A DNA stretch of 64,000 bases, taken from assembly GCF_040939455.1 (NCBI RefSeq), contig NC_134117.1, positions 67,416,501-67,480,500 on the forward strand, written 5' to 3'. Position 1 is the first letter of the stretch, and the number at the start of each line of letters is the position of its first letter. The DNA is from Microcebus murinus (lineage: Eukaryota > Chordata > Mammalia > Primates > Cheirogaleidae). A program made the position numbers and the translations under genes. Below the pieces are notes generated by a model. The model searched no databases and had not been told where the DNA came from. It was given only the letters and a program-made list of their open reading frames with translations. This document shows positions 29,543 to 40,702 of the stretch, piece after piece.

Positions 29543-32500
29543 ATGGCTCAAGAGAGAAAACAAAGCAACAAAGTTCAACCCAACATAATGAACAGATCTC
29601 TGCCCCACCTATCAGTTATCTCAGTAAATGTGAATGGCCTGAACTCCCCACTCAACAGACATAGGCTGGCCGAATGGATAAAAAAAACACAATCCAAGTA
29701 TCTGCTGCCTTCAGGAAACATCTAACCTGCAAGGATGCATACAGACTAAGTAAAGGGGGGAGATCAATATTTCAAGCAAACAGAAGCCAAAAGAAAGTTG
29801 GCGTGGCGGTGCTAATTACAGATAACATAGTTTTTAAATCAACAAAAGTAATAAAAGACAAAGAAGGTCACTATATAATGGTGAAGGGTATAGTTCAACA
29901 AGAAGACATAACAATTCTAAATGTATATGCACCAAACCTTGGTGCACCCGGGTTTATAAATCAAACGATACTTGATCTGAACAAATAGATAAACAACAAC
30001 AACATAATAGTTGGAGACTTTAATACCCCACTGACAACACAAGACAGATCCTCCAAACAGAAAATCAACAAAGAAATAGTGGATTTAAACAGAACCCCAG
30101 AACAAATGGGCCTGACTGACATACAGGACATTCTACCCCAAAACCACTGAATATATGTTCTTCTCATCAGCTCATGGGGCATCTCTAAGATTGACCATAT
30201 CCTAGGACACAAAGCATGTCTGAAACAATTTTAAAAAATAGAAATTATACTATGTATCTTTTCAGACCACAATGGAATGAATGTAGAAATCTATCCTAAC
30301 AGGAGTCTTCATTTCTACACGAATTCATGGAAACTAAACAACCTTCTGCTGAATGACCACTTCATAAATGAGGAAATCAAGATGGATATCCAAAGATCCT
30401 TTGTACTAAATGACAAAGGTGACACAAGTTACCAAAACCTTTGGAACACAGCTAAAGCAGTCCTGAGAGGAAAGTTTATTTCCATAAATTCATATATCCA
30501 AAAGTCCAAAAGATCACAAATAGACAACCTAATGAATCATCTCAAAGAGCTGGAAAAAGAAGAAAAGACCAATCCCAAACCCAGCAGAAGAAGTGAAATC
30601 ATTAAAATCAAATCAGAACTAAACGAAATTGACAACAGGGAAACTATATGGAAGATTAATAAAACAAAAAGTTGGTTCTTTGAAAAAATAAACAAAATTC
30701 ACACACCATTGGCTAGACTAACGAAAAGCAGAAAAGAAAAATCTCTGTACAAAGCAAATGTCTTTCTAAAAAATAAAAAAAAAATAAAAAAAAAAAAAAA
30801 AAAAAAAAAGAAAAATCTCTGATAAGCTCCACCAGAAACAATGAAGGGGAAATTACAACTGATGCCATGGAGATACAAGATATAATTTATGAATACTACA
30901 AAAACCTCTATGCACACAAACTGGAAAATGTGGAGGAAATGGACAATTTCTTAGAAACACACAGCCTCCCTAGGCTCAACCAGGAATAAATAGAATTCCT
31001 GAACAGACCAATATCAACTACTGAAATTGAAACAGCAATAAAACACCTTCCTAAAAAGAAAACTCCTGGACCAGATGGTTTCACACCTGAATTTTACCAC
31101 ACCTACAAATAAGAACTGGTGCCTATCCTGCAGAAATTATTCCACAACATCTAGAAGGATGGAATGCTCCCCAACACATTTTATGAAGCGAACATAACCG
31201 ATACCAAAACCAGGAAGGGATGCAACAAAAGAGAAAACTATAGACGAATATCCCTTATGAATATAGATGCAAAAATTCTCAACAAAATCCTAGCCAATCG
31301 AATCCAGGTGTTTGTCAAGAAAATAATTCATCAGAACCAAGTTGGCTTCATCCCAGGGATGCAGGAATAGTTCAACATATGCAAATCTATAAATGTAATT
31401 CACCATATAAACAGAAGTAAAAACAAAGACCATATGATCATCTCAATAGACTCAGAGAAAGCATTTAACAAAATTCAACACCCTTTTATGATGAGAACAT
31501 TCACCAAAATAGGCATAGACGGGGATTAAAAATGATACAAGCCATATAGGACAAACCCACAGCCAATATCATATTGAATGAGGAAAAATGGAAACCATTC
31601 TCAGTTAGAACTAGAACAAGACAAGGTTGCCCACTATCTCCACTTCTGTTCAACATAGTGCTGGAAGTCCTGGCTACAGCAATCAGATAAGACAGTGGAA
31701 TTAAGGCCGTCCAAATGGGAGCAGAAGACATCAAACTCTCATTCTTTGCTTATGACATGATATTATACCTAGAAAACCCCAAGGATTCAACCATGAGACT
31801 CCTTGATCTGATAAATGAATTTGGTAAAGTCTCAGGGTACAAAATCAATACACAAAAATCAGAGGCATTCATATACACCAACAACAGTACAAGTGAGAAC
31901 CAAATCAAAAACTCAATTCCCTTCAAAATAGCAACAAAGAAAATAAAGTATCTTGGAATATATTTAACTAAGGAGGTAAAAGACCTCTACAGGGAGAACT
32001 ATGAAACACTGAAGAAAATAGCAGAGGATGTAAACAGGTGGAAGAATATAACATGCTCTTGAGTCAGCAGAATCAACAGTGTTAAAATGTCTATACTACC
32101 CAAAGTGACCTCAGAGTCAATGCAATCCCTATTAAAATACCATCATTATTTTTCACAGATATAGGAAAAATAATTTTATGCTTCGTATGGATCCAGAGAA
32201 GACGCCGTATAGCAAAATCAATCCTAGGCAATAAAAACAAAATAGGAGGTATCAATTTACCAGATTTCAAACTATACTACAAGGCAATAGTCATTAAAAC
32301 AGCTTTTGACTGGCACAAGAACAGGGACATTGACCAGTGGAATAGAACAGAGAACCCAGATATAAAACCATCCTCATATAGCCAACTAATCTTCGGCAAA
32401 GTGGACAAAAACATACACTGGGAAAAAGAATCCTTATTCAATAAATGGTGCTGGGAAAACTGGATAGCCACATGTAGAAGACTGCAACAAGACCCACACC

Positions 32501-33466
32501 TTTCACCTCTCACAAAAATCAACTCACGCTGGGTAACAGACTTGAACCTTAGGTGTGAAACTATTAGAATTCTAGAGTAAAGCATTGTAAATACTCTTCT
32601 AGACATTGGCCTAGGCAAAGAATTTATGAAGAGGACTCCGAAGGCAATCACAACAGCAACAAAAGTAAATAAATGGGACCTGATTAAATTAGAAAGCTTC
32701 TGCACAACCAAAGAAAATGTTGAGAGAGCAAACAGACAACCCACAGAATGGGAGTAAATTTTCACAAGCTTCACATCTGATAAAGGGCTGATAACTAGAA
32801 TTTATTTAGAACTCAGGAAAATCAGCAAGGAAAAATCAAACAACCCTATCAAAAAGTGGGCAAAGGACATGAACAGAAATTTTTCAAAAGAAGACAGAAT
32901 AATGGCCAATAAATATATGAAAAAATGTTCAACATCTCTAATCATCAGGGAAATGCAAATCATAACTGCAATGAGATATCACTTATCTCCAGTGAGAATG
33001 GCCTTTATCAAAAAGTCCCCAAACAATAAATGTTGGCATGCATGCAGAGAGAGAGGAACACTCCTACACTTCTGGTGGGACTCCAAACTAGTTCAACCTC
33101 TGTGGAAAGCAATATGGAGATACTTTAAAGCGATACAAGTAGATCTACCATTTGATTCAGCAATTCCACTACTGGGCATCTACCCAAAAGATCAAATGAC
33201 ACTCTACAAATGGGACACCTGCACTCGAATGTTTATAGCAGTACAGTTCACAATTGCAAAGTTGTGGAAACAACCCATCAATACATGAGTGGATTAATAA
33301 AATGTGGTATATGTATACCATGGAGTACTATTCAGCTTTAAGAAACAATGGTGATATAGCACCTCTTGTATATTCCTGGATAGAGCTGGAACCCATTCTA
33401 CTAAGTGAAGTATCTGAAGAATGGAAAACCAAGCACCCCATGTACTCACCAGCAAATTGGTATTAA
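29543..33466 (+). pseudogene. L1 ORF2 remnant, endonuclease-RT (copy B)
   Basis: Spans about 1,308 codons, close to the usual ORF2 length, beginning MAQERKQSNKVQPN and ending PANWY. The endonuclease part is split near 29725 and 29988 but shows [10 protein letters not shown]. The RT part shows [21 protein letters not shown] and the active-site box as FAYD in place of FADD (about 31746-31757), so a catalytic Asp is gone. The C-terminal Cys region ([16 protein letters not shown]) has also lost a Cys. Several stops and a 74-bp insertion near 30748 complete the damage. Confidence 0.92.
30748..30821 (+). mobile_element. Mini retro-insertion with poly(A) and target duplication
   Basis: Compared with L1 copy C, copy B carries extra bases here: TACAAAGCAAATGTCTTTCT, an AATAAA, and a long A-rich tail ending at 30808. 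It is bounded by a perfect 13-bp repeat AGAAAAATCTCTG (30735-30747 and 30809-30821). This is the structure of an L1-mediated insertion of a very short polyadenylated RNA. The source transcript is not recognisable from about 25 bases. Confidence 0.8.
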
Positions 33467-33722
33467 CATATCAACACCTAAGTGGACATATAGGAATAAC
33501 ATTTATCAGGTGTCGGGTGGGTGGGAGGGGGGAGGAGGGGACGGGTATATACAAACATAATGAGTGAGATGTGCAATGTTTGGGGGATGGTCATGCTTGA
33601 AGCTCTGACTCAAGGGGGAAGGGGGGGCATGGGCAATATACATAACCTTAACATTTGTACCCCCATAATATGCTGAAATTTTAAAAAATGGAAAAAAAAT
33701 AAACTTAATCACTCCCCCCCAA
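33467..33722 (+). other. L1 3' UTR with G-quadruplex-like tract (copy B)
   Basis: The region GGGTGGGTGGGAGGGG (about 33516-33531) followed by more G runs fits a G-quadruplex, a feature conserved in L1 3' UTRs. The complementary C-rich run is present at the same place in copy C (40620-40662). Confidence 0.75.
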
Positions 33723-33759
33723 AAAAATTACTGGGCAAAATGAAAAAAAAAAGACAACT

Positions 33760-34352
33760 CAATTAGAAAATGGGCAAATGAGTTAAACAGGTACTGCATA
33801 AAGGAGATATCCAAATGGCCAATGAATACATACAAAATGTGCTCAACCTCATCAGTCTTGGGGAAAATGTACATTAAAACCACTGCATACCAGCCAGGAT
33901 GATTAAAATGTAAAAGACCAACAATATTAAGTGCTAGGAAGACTATGGAGCACTTGGAAATCATCATTAATTGCCAGTGGGTAAGTAAATTGGTTTCCGT
34001 ATTTCAGAGAAATGTTGGATTATTTACTAAAGTTAATGCCCAACCCTGTTGATCCAGCAATTTCACTCTTAGATATTTACCCAAAAGAAATAAGTTCATC
34101 TACCCATAAAAGACATGCATAAGATTGTTCATGACGGCTTTACTCATAATAGCCCCAAACTGGAAACAATCTAAATGTTCACCAAGATAAATAAATTGTG
34201 GCATCTTCATACAATTAAAAATAACAAATTACCAACACTCACAATGACATGGACAAATCTCCGACATTATGTTGAGCAAAATAAGTCAGACACGTACATT
34301 CTATATAATTCCATACATATGAAGTCCAAGAACAGGTCAGTTCATCTATGAT
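33760..34352 (+). repeat. Older LINE-1, middle piece of nested pair
   Basis: Continues the L1 text broken at 26960 (CAATTAGAAAATGGGCAAATG; GATATCCAAATGGCC), through CACTCTTAGATATTTACCC near 34065, up to an Alu. Decayed, no open frame. Confidence 0.85.
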
Positions 34353-34640
34353 GGCCGGGCACAGTGGCTCACACCTGTAATCCTTGTATTCTGGGAGACT
34401 GAGGCAGGAGGATTGATTGATTGGGCTCAGGAGTTTGAGACCGGCCTGAGCAAGAGTGAGACTCCGTCTCTACTAAAAAGAGAAAAAATTAGCAAGCACC
34501 TGTAGTCCCAGCTACTTGGAAGGCTGAGGCAGGAGGATCACTTGAGCCCAGGAGTTTGAGGTTGCTGTGAGCTAGGCTGACACCACAGTACTCCAGCCCA
34601 GGTGACAGAGTGAGACTCTGTCTCCAAAAAAAAACCACAC
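34353..34640 (+). mobile_element. Alu SINE
   Basis: Begins GGCCGGGCACAGTGGCTC and ends CTGTCTCCAAAAAAAAACC. The linker is deleted (AAAAAATTAGCAAGCACC). It splits the older L1. Confidence 0.9.
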
Positions 34641-34654
34641 ACACTTCTAATATT

Positions 34655-34943
34655 AAACACTGAAATATATGTACATTTAAGAAAGATTAATGAAAACAAG
34701 TAAGAAAATTATTTTTGAAAAAGTTAATCAATGATGGCAGAAGTCAGTGTAGTTGTCTCTTGTTGGGGGAAGGTCTCTCTTGGGAAGAAGCATAAAATAA
34801 CCTTCTGGGATGACAGAAATGCTCTAGATCTTGATCTGAGTGGTGGTTACATTGTATATGTATGTGGAAATTTTTATCAAGTTGTACAGTTAGGATTTGT
34901 GTATTCTAATATATGTAGGTTATACCTTAAAAAAAAAAAAAAA
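34655..34943 (+). repeat. Older LINE-1, 3' UTR and tail
   Basis: GATCTGAGTGGTGGTTACATTG and the closing TAGGTTATACCTTAAAAAAA are typical of an old L1 3' end. It closes the L1 that started at 26826. Confidence 0.7.
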
Positions 34944-35465
34944 TGTCCCCTTATAGTCTCTTTCACCCAGGTTTCCCTTCCCCAGCATGCCCTGCATAAG
35001 AATTCTGGACCCTTTGACATCTGGCCCGAGGAAAGCCACTAGAATCACAGTGAACAAACACGGCAAAGAAACTGAGTATTATTAGGAGCATCAAATGGCT
35101 CCCAAGATAAACAAGGACCCAGCTGGCACAGTTGAGAGGAATGTATTCTGCTGAGGGAATGGAGATACGTAGAACAGGAAAGCTGCCTGCATCATGAATT
35201 CATATGTGTATTCAACAAATACTGTTTGAACTTCTGCCACGTGCAGACACTATGCCACGTACTCCTCTAAAGGGTCAGGCCAGCTTACTGACTTTTCAGC
35301 AGCAAAACTGGCTTGACCCTCCCCTTCATATTGACTCAGTTTCCCTCTGCACCTGCTTCACCCTCTCCTCTGTGGACCTTTTCTGTCTCATGAGTCTGGC
35401 TTACTTGGATTCAACCATCATCTATGAATCTATGAATCTTCTCAGCTTCGGCTCTTCCTATAAGT
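34944..35465. other. Gene-less stretch
   Basis: No recognisable gene; the 96-codon plus-strand ORF at 35204-35494 has no identifiable domain. Confidence 0.35.
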
Positions 35466-35700
35466 GTTTGTCTCAGTCAACTATAGCTGTGTAACGAAGT
35501 ACACCAAAACTTGGTAGCTCCAAACAACAGTCATTTTGTCACTCATGATTGCGTGGGTGAGGAATCTGGGCAGGGCTCAGTGGCCATGGCTTGTCCTTCT
35601 CCACCTGGTACCAGCTGGGGTGGTTTAACAATGGCTGAAGGCTCCCTGTGTGGGCCTTGAAGTAGCTGTCATCTGTCTAATCATATATCAATTTTTGGAT
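35466..35700 (-). repeat. MLT1-type LTR fragment
   Basis: AACTATAGCTGTGTAACG, ATTGCGTGGGTGAGGAATC, then GGGCAGGGCTCAGTGG resemble an old MaLR LTR read on the minus strand. Confidence 0.5.
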
Positions 35701-37060
35701 GAAAGGGGAATAATAACTTGGCTCTCTGCCCTCTTCTCAACAATGACAACTCACTAAGAATTGCTGTGACACGTCCTCTCCTTTCCCAGCGAGCTCCTGT
35801 GGAGCCTTCAGATGATGCCTTCCACAGTCCCTGCAGCAAACACAAACAAATGCTAACCCAGGGCTCTGGGCTTTCACGAGCATCAAGTGCCCTCTGTGTT
35901 TCTAAGAAACCAGGCGTAAGGCAATGTGCAGGGATACTGTGCAGTCTATGATTAGGAGACTAAGGCTGGTCTAAAAATATTTTATTTTCTTTCTGCTAAG
36001 GAAGAAAAAAACTTTACCTTGTATAAACCCCAGATTAGACAGACAAATCAGCCCCTTCTCTTGGCACTGTCCGCCACTACACCCACCTTCTTCCTGGATT
36101 TCCCATTCAGGCTAGATCTTCATAAATCCAAAGCATCCGTACAAATGTAGGTGGAGCAGAACAGAAGTGAATGTCCCAGACTGCACAGATGACACGCATC
36201 AGCCTCGGACCCGGTAGATTATTTGGGGAAACACCGCAGTGCTCAGACAGGAAGTTCTGTGTGCTCCAGAGCTGTCAGCTCCAAGCTGCGGGGAGCATCC
36301 CTGTCCTGGGCCTGACTTGGAGAATTGGAGTAAAGCACTGATTTGGCCTTGTCCGCTAGCTGTGACCTTAGGCCACAGTTCCCACAGCTGTGGAAGAGGC
36401 ATGCCTACCAACGAGACAGTGCACCTAAACCCCTAGCTCTGTACGTGCCACCTGGCAGACGCTGGATCCCACAGGGACAAGTGGAGCCACCCAGCCCTGC
36501 AGAAAGGCGGCCTATCCCCCTTCTTCATTAAACCACACCCTTGAGGGCTGTTCCTGCCCGACACTCTGCCTTGCAAAGGGGCTGTTCTTTTTTCTACCAC
36601 ATAAGTCTGTACACACGTGTGGCTCACCCCGGTTTGTTATATCACTGCCAAATCACTTGACCAGATAGAATAAGATTTGAGTAAAATGCCATTGTATTAA
36701 TTTGGTGTGCATGAGATACCTATATGCTATACATAAACAATTCATATACTTCCAGGCAAGGCTCAGAGTAAACCTCTATTTCCTTTTTCAACTTCACACT
36801 GCCTTGAAAATTAGGTAAGAGTTAGCCTGTTCACACTTTATGAACTTTCAAGCACAGACCTGGAACCCCAGAACTGAAACATAAACTCTTCTGGAAGTAT
36901 CTAAAAATTGAAGGCTGTGCCAGGCACATTCTAGGTGCTCATTAAATGTTAGCAATTAATACTGAAACATTTGTCAAAATATCAACCTGGGGTGGACAGC
37001 AAGATTGGGTAGTAGTTGGGAGAATATAACAGGTGCTTAAGTAAGATGGTTCTTTTATTC
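35701..37060. other. Gene-less stretch
   Basis: Single-copy-looking sequence. A short L2/MIR-like tail (TGTGCCAGGCACATTCTAGG) is visible at 36915-36950. ORFs here are under 80 codons without motifs. Confidence 0.35.
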
Positions 37061-37064
37061 CATT

Positions 37065-37625
37065 TTAGTTTTTCTTGTGTATAATTTCACTATGCCACTT
37101 ACTCCTAAAGCCCTAAAAATAAATGCTGTGTTTCATATCAGTCCACTCGAACTATTTCTGTATGGACATGGTAGATTGTACAGTAAGTCATGCTCACTGC
37201 TTCAGAAACTGCTCAGGGATCCAAAGGTTAAACGCAGGATGTGGTTTCCACAGGGTCTGGCATATATATAGCAAATGTTCAGTACAAGTGAGCTATTTTT
37301 TATGAAAAAGCTATGCTTAAATTTTCACCTTGGATGACAACAACATAAAACAAGTTGGAGTAGCAATTGTGCTTACGGAATATTTGGTGTGTCTTGTTTT
37401 AGTTTCCATGGCGTGCTCTGTAACTATAGCATGGTATCCATACAAGTTTGTTTTTTATTATTTCAGTTTAGTCACCAAAAATTATTTGGTGCATCATGTG
37501 GCCAATCATGCAAGAATTCATGCTTAAGTACCTCCGAAACTGTTCCATGGTCTGAAGATTCAACTCAGGATGTGGTTTCTACCCCAAAGCCAGTCCCAGC
37601 TGCCTCTCACTTTACTTTTATAACT
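37065..37625 (+). repeat. Two diverged copies of an unidentified segment
   Basis: The stretches ending at about 37260 and 37600 share, in the same order and near-equal spacing, TTTAGTTT, a TTTCA..AGTC box, AA.TATTT, CATGCT, GAAACTG and a CAGGATGTGGTTTC run. The relation is old. It may be the two ends of an interspersed repeat or a local tandem duplication. I do not recognise the family. Confidence 0.45.
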
Positions 37626-38812
37626 TGAGGTTTATCGCTATCAAAAAAATATGAATGCATACCTTAAAAGTAAAAAAAATACAGCGAAAGGGCTCACAAT
37701 GGAAACTAACAGTCCCTTGGATGCCCAGCTCCCCCGACGCCCAGCAGCACCACTTCCAGCGCTGGCAGCTGTTTCTTCTGCCAGATAATTTACAATAACT
37801 CTGCATTTCTAAGCAATATGCTCATACTGCTATTTCATGATTTTTCCCTTGACGCTCTACCCTAGAACAAGGATTTCACTCTCAGGCCCACATATGCTTG
37901 TCGCCCCACTACAGCTCTATCACAAGTGTTGGGGAGATGAACATTCAGTATTCACTATTCATTATTACAACGGCGTAAATATCACCCGGGCTGAGCCATA
38001 GATATTAATACTATACTGTGGTTACGTTTATATCCTCATGGAACTTTGTTTCCTGTGAGTTCATGATTTGCTTAGTTTTCTAAGCACCCCTCTCTATTCC
38101 ATCATAAAATGCCAACTGAGGAGTAAATCGCTTCTCGAACATGCAAACCCATAACGTTTACTCTTACGGTTGATTTTTTTTTTTCTTTACTGTGGTCCCT
38201 TCTGGAACCCTCCTGCTTCTAATTTCTCTTTTCCTTAGAACTTCATATGTTTTCCCCCTTGCTCTGAGGAATCAGAATTTATTTTAGCAACGGGTTGAGA
38301 CAAAAATAAAAAGTTATTTTAAGCTAGTTTCATTAGTGCGATGAATATTCAAACATGAAAAATCCCGGCTTCCTGCCCTCACAAACTCGGTGTGAACAGG
38401 GCAACCCGTGAACCAGAAAGAGGCAGGGACAGGTTCAGAGGCAGGGCCAGGAGAGCCGGGGCGGGGACCCGGCCTGCCGGGAAGTCAGGCCGTCCTGGGT
38501 TGGACACCTGACCCTGCACCCTGGGTCTGCCCCCGGGTGACCTCAAGTGGCTGACTCCAGCTTGCAGTGGCGCCTGGACTTACTGCTCTGTGACACACGA
38601 CACCCCTCATGCTGCCCGGGGTTGTAGAGGTTACACCAGAACAGAGACTCGAAAACACCTGGCGCATGTCAGCCCCTTGGCATGGCCGTGTCCCCTCCAA
38701 CCTCAGCAGTCGAGTCCAGGAAAAAACTCTCCAAATAAAACCCAAGGAGTCACGTACCTTAGGATCTGTGCCCATTTCAATTTCATTTTGCAATCGTCCT
38801 CCCAAAATTTAT
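37626..38812. other. Gene-less stretch
   Basis: A/T-rich to 38350, then a moderately GC-rich block (38370-38760) with overlapping ORFs on both strands that have no recognisable motif. No confident feature. Confidence 0.35.
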
Positions 38813-39115
38813 TTCTAGAGCCAGGGGACATGGCTCACGCCTGTACTCCTAGCACTCTGGGAGGCCAAGGTGGGAGGATTGCTTGAGCTCAAGAATTAGA
38901 GACCAGCCTGAGCCAGAGACAAAGTCCATCTTTACCAAAAATAGAAAAAATTAGTGGGATGCAATGGCACACACCTATAGTCCCAGCTACTCGGGAGGCT
39001 GAGGCAGGACGATCACTTGAGCCCAGGAGTTTGAGGTTGCAGTGAGCTAGCCTGATGCCACAGCACTCACTCTAGCCTGGGCAACAGAGTGAGACTCTGT
39101 CTCAATAAAATAAAA
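38813..39115 (+). mobile_element. Alu SINE (older, no extra linker)
   Basis: Starts AGAGCCAGGGGACATGGCTC, ends CTGTCTCAATAAAATAAAA. Linker is the short ACCAAAAATAGAAAAAATTAG form. Confidence 0.85.
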
Positions 39116-39598
39116 TTATATATATATAATATTTGACAATGAGAAGGGGTGGTGAGAAGTAGTCAGATTCTGGGTATATTTTGAAGATGGAGGTGACTGG
39201 GTTATCATGAAAGGAGGATGGTGGCAAAATCATTCCAAGTTTGGTGCCTATGAACTCAGTATCTCAAAGGAACTGAGATATGGAAGACTAATGGGTTAAG
39301 AAGAGGCTGGAGTCCAGGAGGCATCCAGAGGTCAGTTTAGGCATATGAGGCATGAGATGCGGTTAGACATGCTGGGGTCAGGGTGAATAGGGCATGGCTG
39401 TGTACATTTCAGGAAAGGTTAGGATTGAAGCTACAAATCTGGGAGTCATCAACACACAGATGGCATTCCAAGCCATGAGTTTGGATAAGACAACCAAGAA
39501 GCGAGGGAGGAGAGAGACTGGGCCACAGCCTGAGGTCAGGGTGTACAAGAAGCTTTTAAACACACACTTGGATTGGCTGTTATCCTAATATAAATGCC
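39116..39598. other. Gene-less stretch, probable old repeat
   Basis: A (TA)n run at 39118-39130 and a purine-rich text with AAGCCATGAGTTTGGATAAG near 39470 that looks like an old mammalian interspersed repeat. Family not identified. Confidence 0.35.
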
Positions 39599-39599
39599 A

Positions 39600-40215
39600 C
39601 TTGATTGTGAGATATCCACATTTCTATATTTTGCTAGAATTGACGACTGGCTAATATTTTTATTACCACTTCACATCTAAGTCGTAAAAGATTGGATTAC
39701 GGCATAATTTTTCTTTCTTATAATGACCTTGTCAGGTTTTGGTATCAGGTTCAGTCAAGTCTCATAAAATGGGTTGTAAAGTGTTTACTCTTTTTCTGTT
39801 TCCTTAGCGACTTAGGTAGGGCACTCACCAGCCGTGAAACCTTGCCCACAGCCGGCGCTCACAGTCCGCACGACAGTCTGTGCTGTGCATTGAGGACGGA
39901 TCCGTTTTGCTCTTGTGTGATGAGGAAAGCTTGAAAGCACTGAAAGCTTGTTTTATTTTACAGGCAGCTTTACTTGTAATGTAAATCCGAATAGGTAACA
40001 TATACATATATGTTTTCATTACGTTATTTTTAAATGTTCACAATTTTATTTTGATAAATGAAAGATTAGAAAAGTCATATCATGGTTGTTGGCTAAAGTC
40101 GCAGTGCACGTTCAACTGTGGCTGTCGCCACTCGTACCAAAGTGATTAAAGAGTTTGTATACGACTATGTTCTTTCTTTCTTAATATGTTGTAAAAGTCA
40201 CCAGTAAAGGTAAAT
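39600..40215 (-). repeat. Old LINE-1 fragment, split by transposon copy 2
   Basis: ACCTTGTCAGGTTTTGGTATCAGG and CTCATAAAATGGGTTG are L1 ORF2 on the minus strand. The text resumes after the transposon at GAGTTTGTATACGAC and ends near CACCAGTAAAGG. The L1 continuity gives an independent check on the transposon boundaries. Confidence 0.75.
39804..40149 (+). mobile_element. TTAA-flanked non-autonomous DNA transposon, copy 2
   Basis: Same family and orientation as copy 1. The left terminus is TTAGCGACTT (one change in the TTAA) and the right terminus is CAAAGTGATTAA. The body is nearly collinear with copies 1 and 3. It interrupts an old L1, so it inserted after that L1. Confidence 0.78.
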
Positions 40216-40619
40216 AGGTTTATAACAGATTTATAATTGACATACAACGAACTACATACCAATAAGTAGTGCAATTGTTAAATGTTGTCATATTTATCTA
40301 CCTGTGAAACTATTAAATATCACCACAATCTAGATAATGAGCATGTATGTCAGCATCCCCCCAAATTTTCTCATATCCCCTTGTAATCCTTCCCTCTGCT
40401 GTTCCCCATCCCCTGCAAACCTGGGCAACCACAATCTGTGTACTGTTGTCACAGATTATTTTCCCCTAAAGATTAATATGTTCAGGATTTTCTTTAGCAT
40501 AATATGGGGGTACAAGTGTTAAGGTTACATATATTGCCCATGCCCCCTCCCCCCTCGAGTAAGAGCTTCAAGCATGTCCATTCCCCAAACGTTGCACATC
40601 TTACTCGTTGTGGTTGTAT

Positions 40620-40662
40620 ACACCCATCCTCCTCCTCCCCCCTCCCACCCTCCCGACACCCG
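40620..40662 (-). other. G-quadruplex-like tract in L1 3' UTR (copy C)
   Basis: The plus strand reads CTCCTCCTCCCCCCTCCC, hence G runs on the L1 sense strand, at the same place as in copy B. Confidence 0.7.
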
Positions 40663-40702
40663 ATAAATGTTACTCCTATGTGTCCACTTAGGTGTTGATC
40701 AG

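Larger units (their letters stand above)
26961..33748 (+). mobile_element. LINE-1 copy B, near full-length
   Basis: A 6.8-kb L1 in plus orientation: 5' UTR (26961-28498), ORF1, ORF2, a 3' UTR with a G-rich tract, and an interrupted A-rich tail. It is flanked by the target duplication AAAAGACAACT (26950-26960, 33749-33759) and lies inside an older L1. The 5' end reads TCAAGACAGTGGACGACAAAC where the sister copies have an AAGATGGCGAACAAG-type sequence, so the YY1-type site is lost. Both ORFs have several stops and frame shifts. ORF2 also carries a small retro-insertion at 30748-30808. Confidence 0.97.

Noticed and set aside
36199..36627. Overlapping small ORFs on both strands
   Set aside because: All under 71 codons, no motifs, no conserved context visible.
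39118..39130. (TA)n run at an Alu tail as a TATA promoter
   Set aside because: It is a simple-repeat extension of the Alu A-rich tail.
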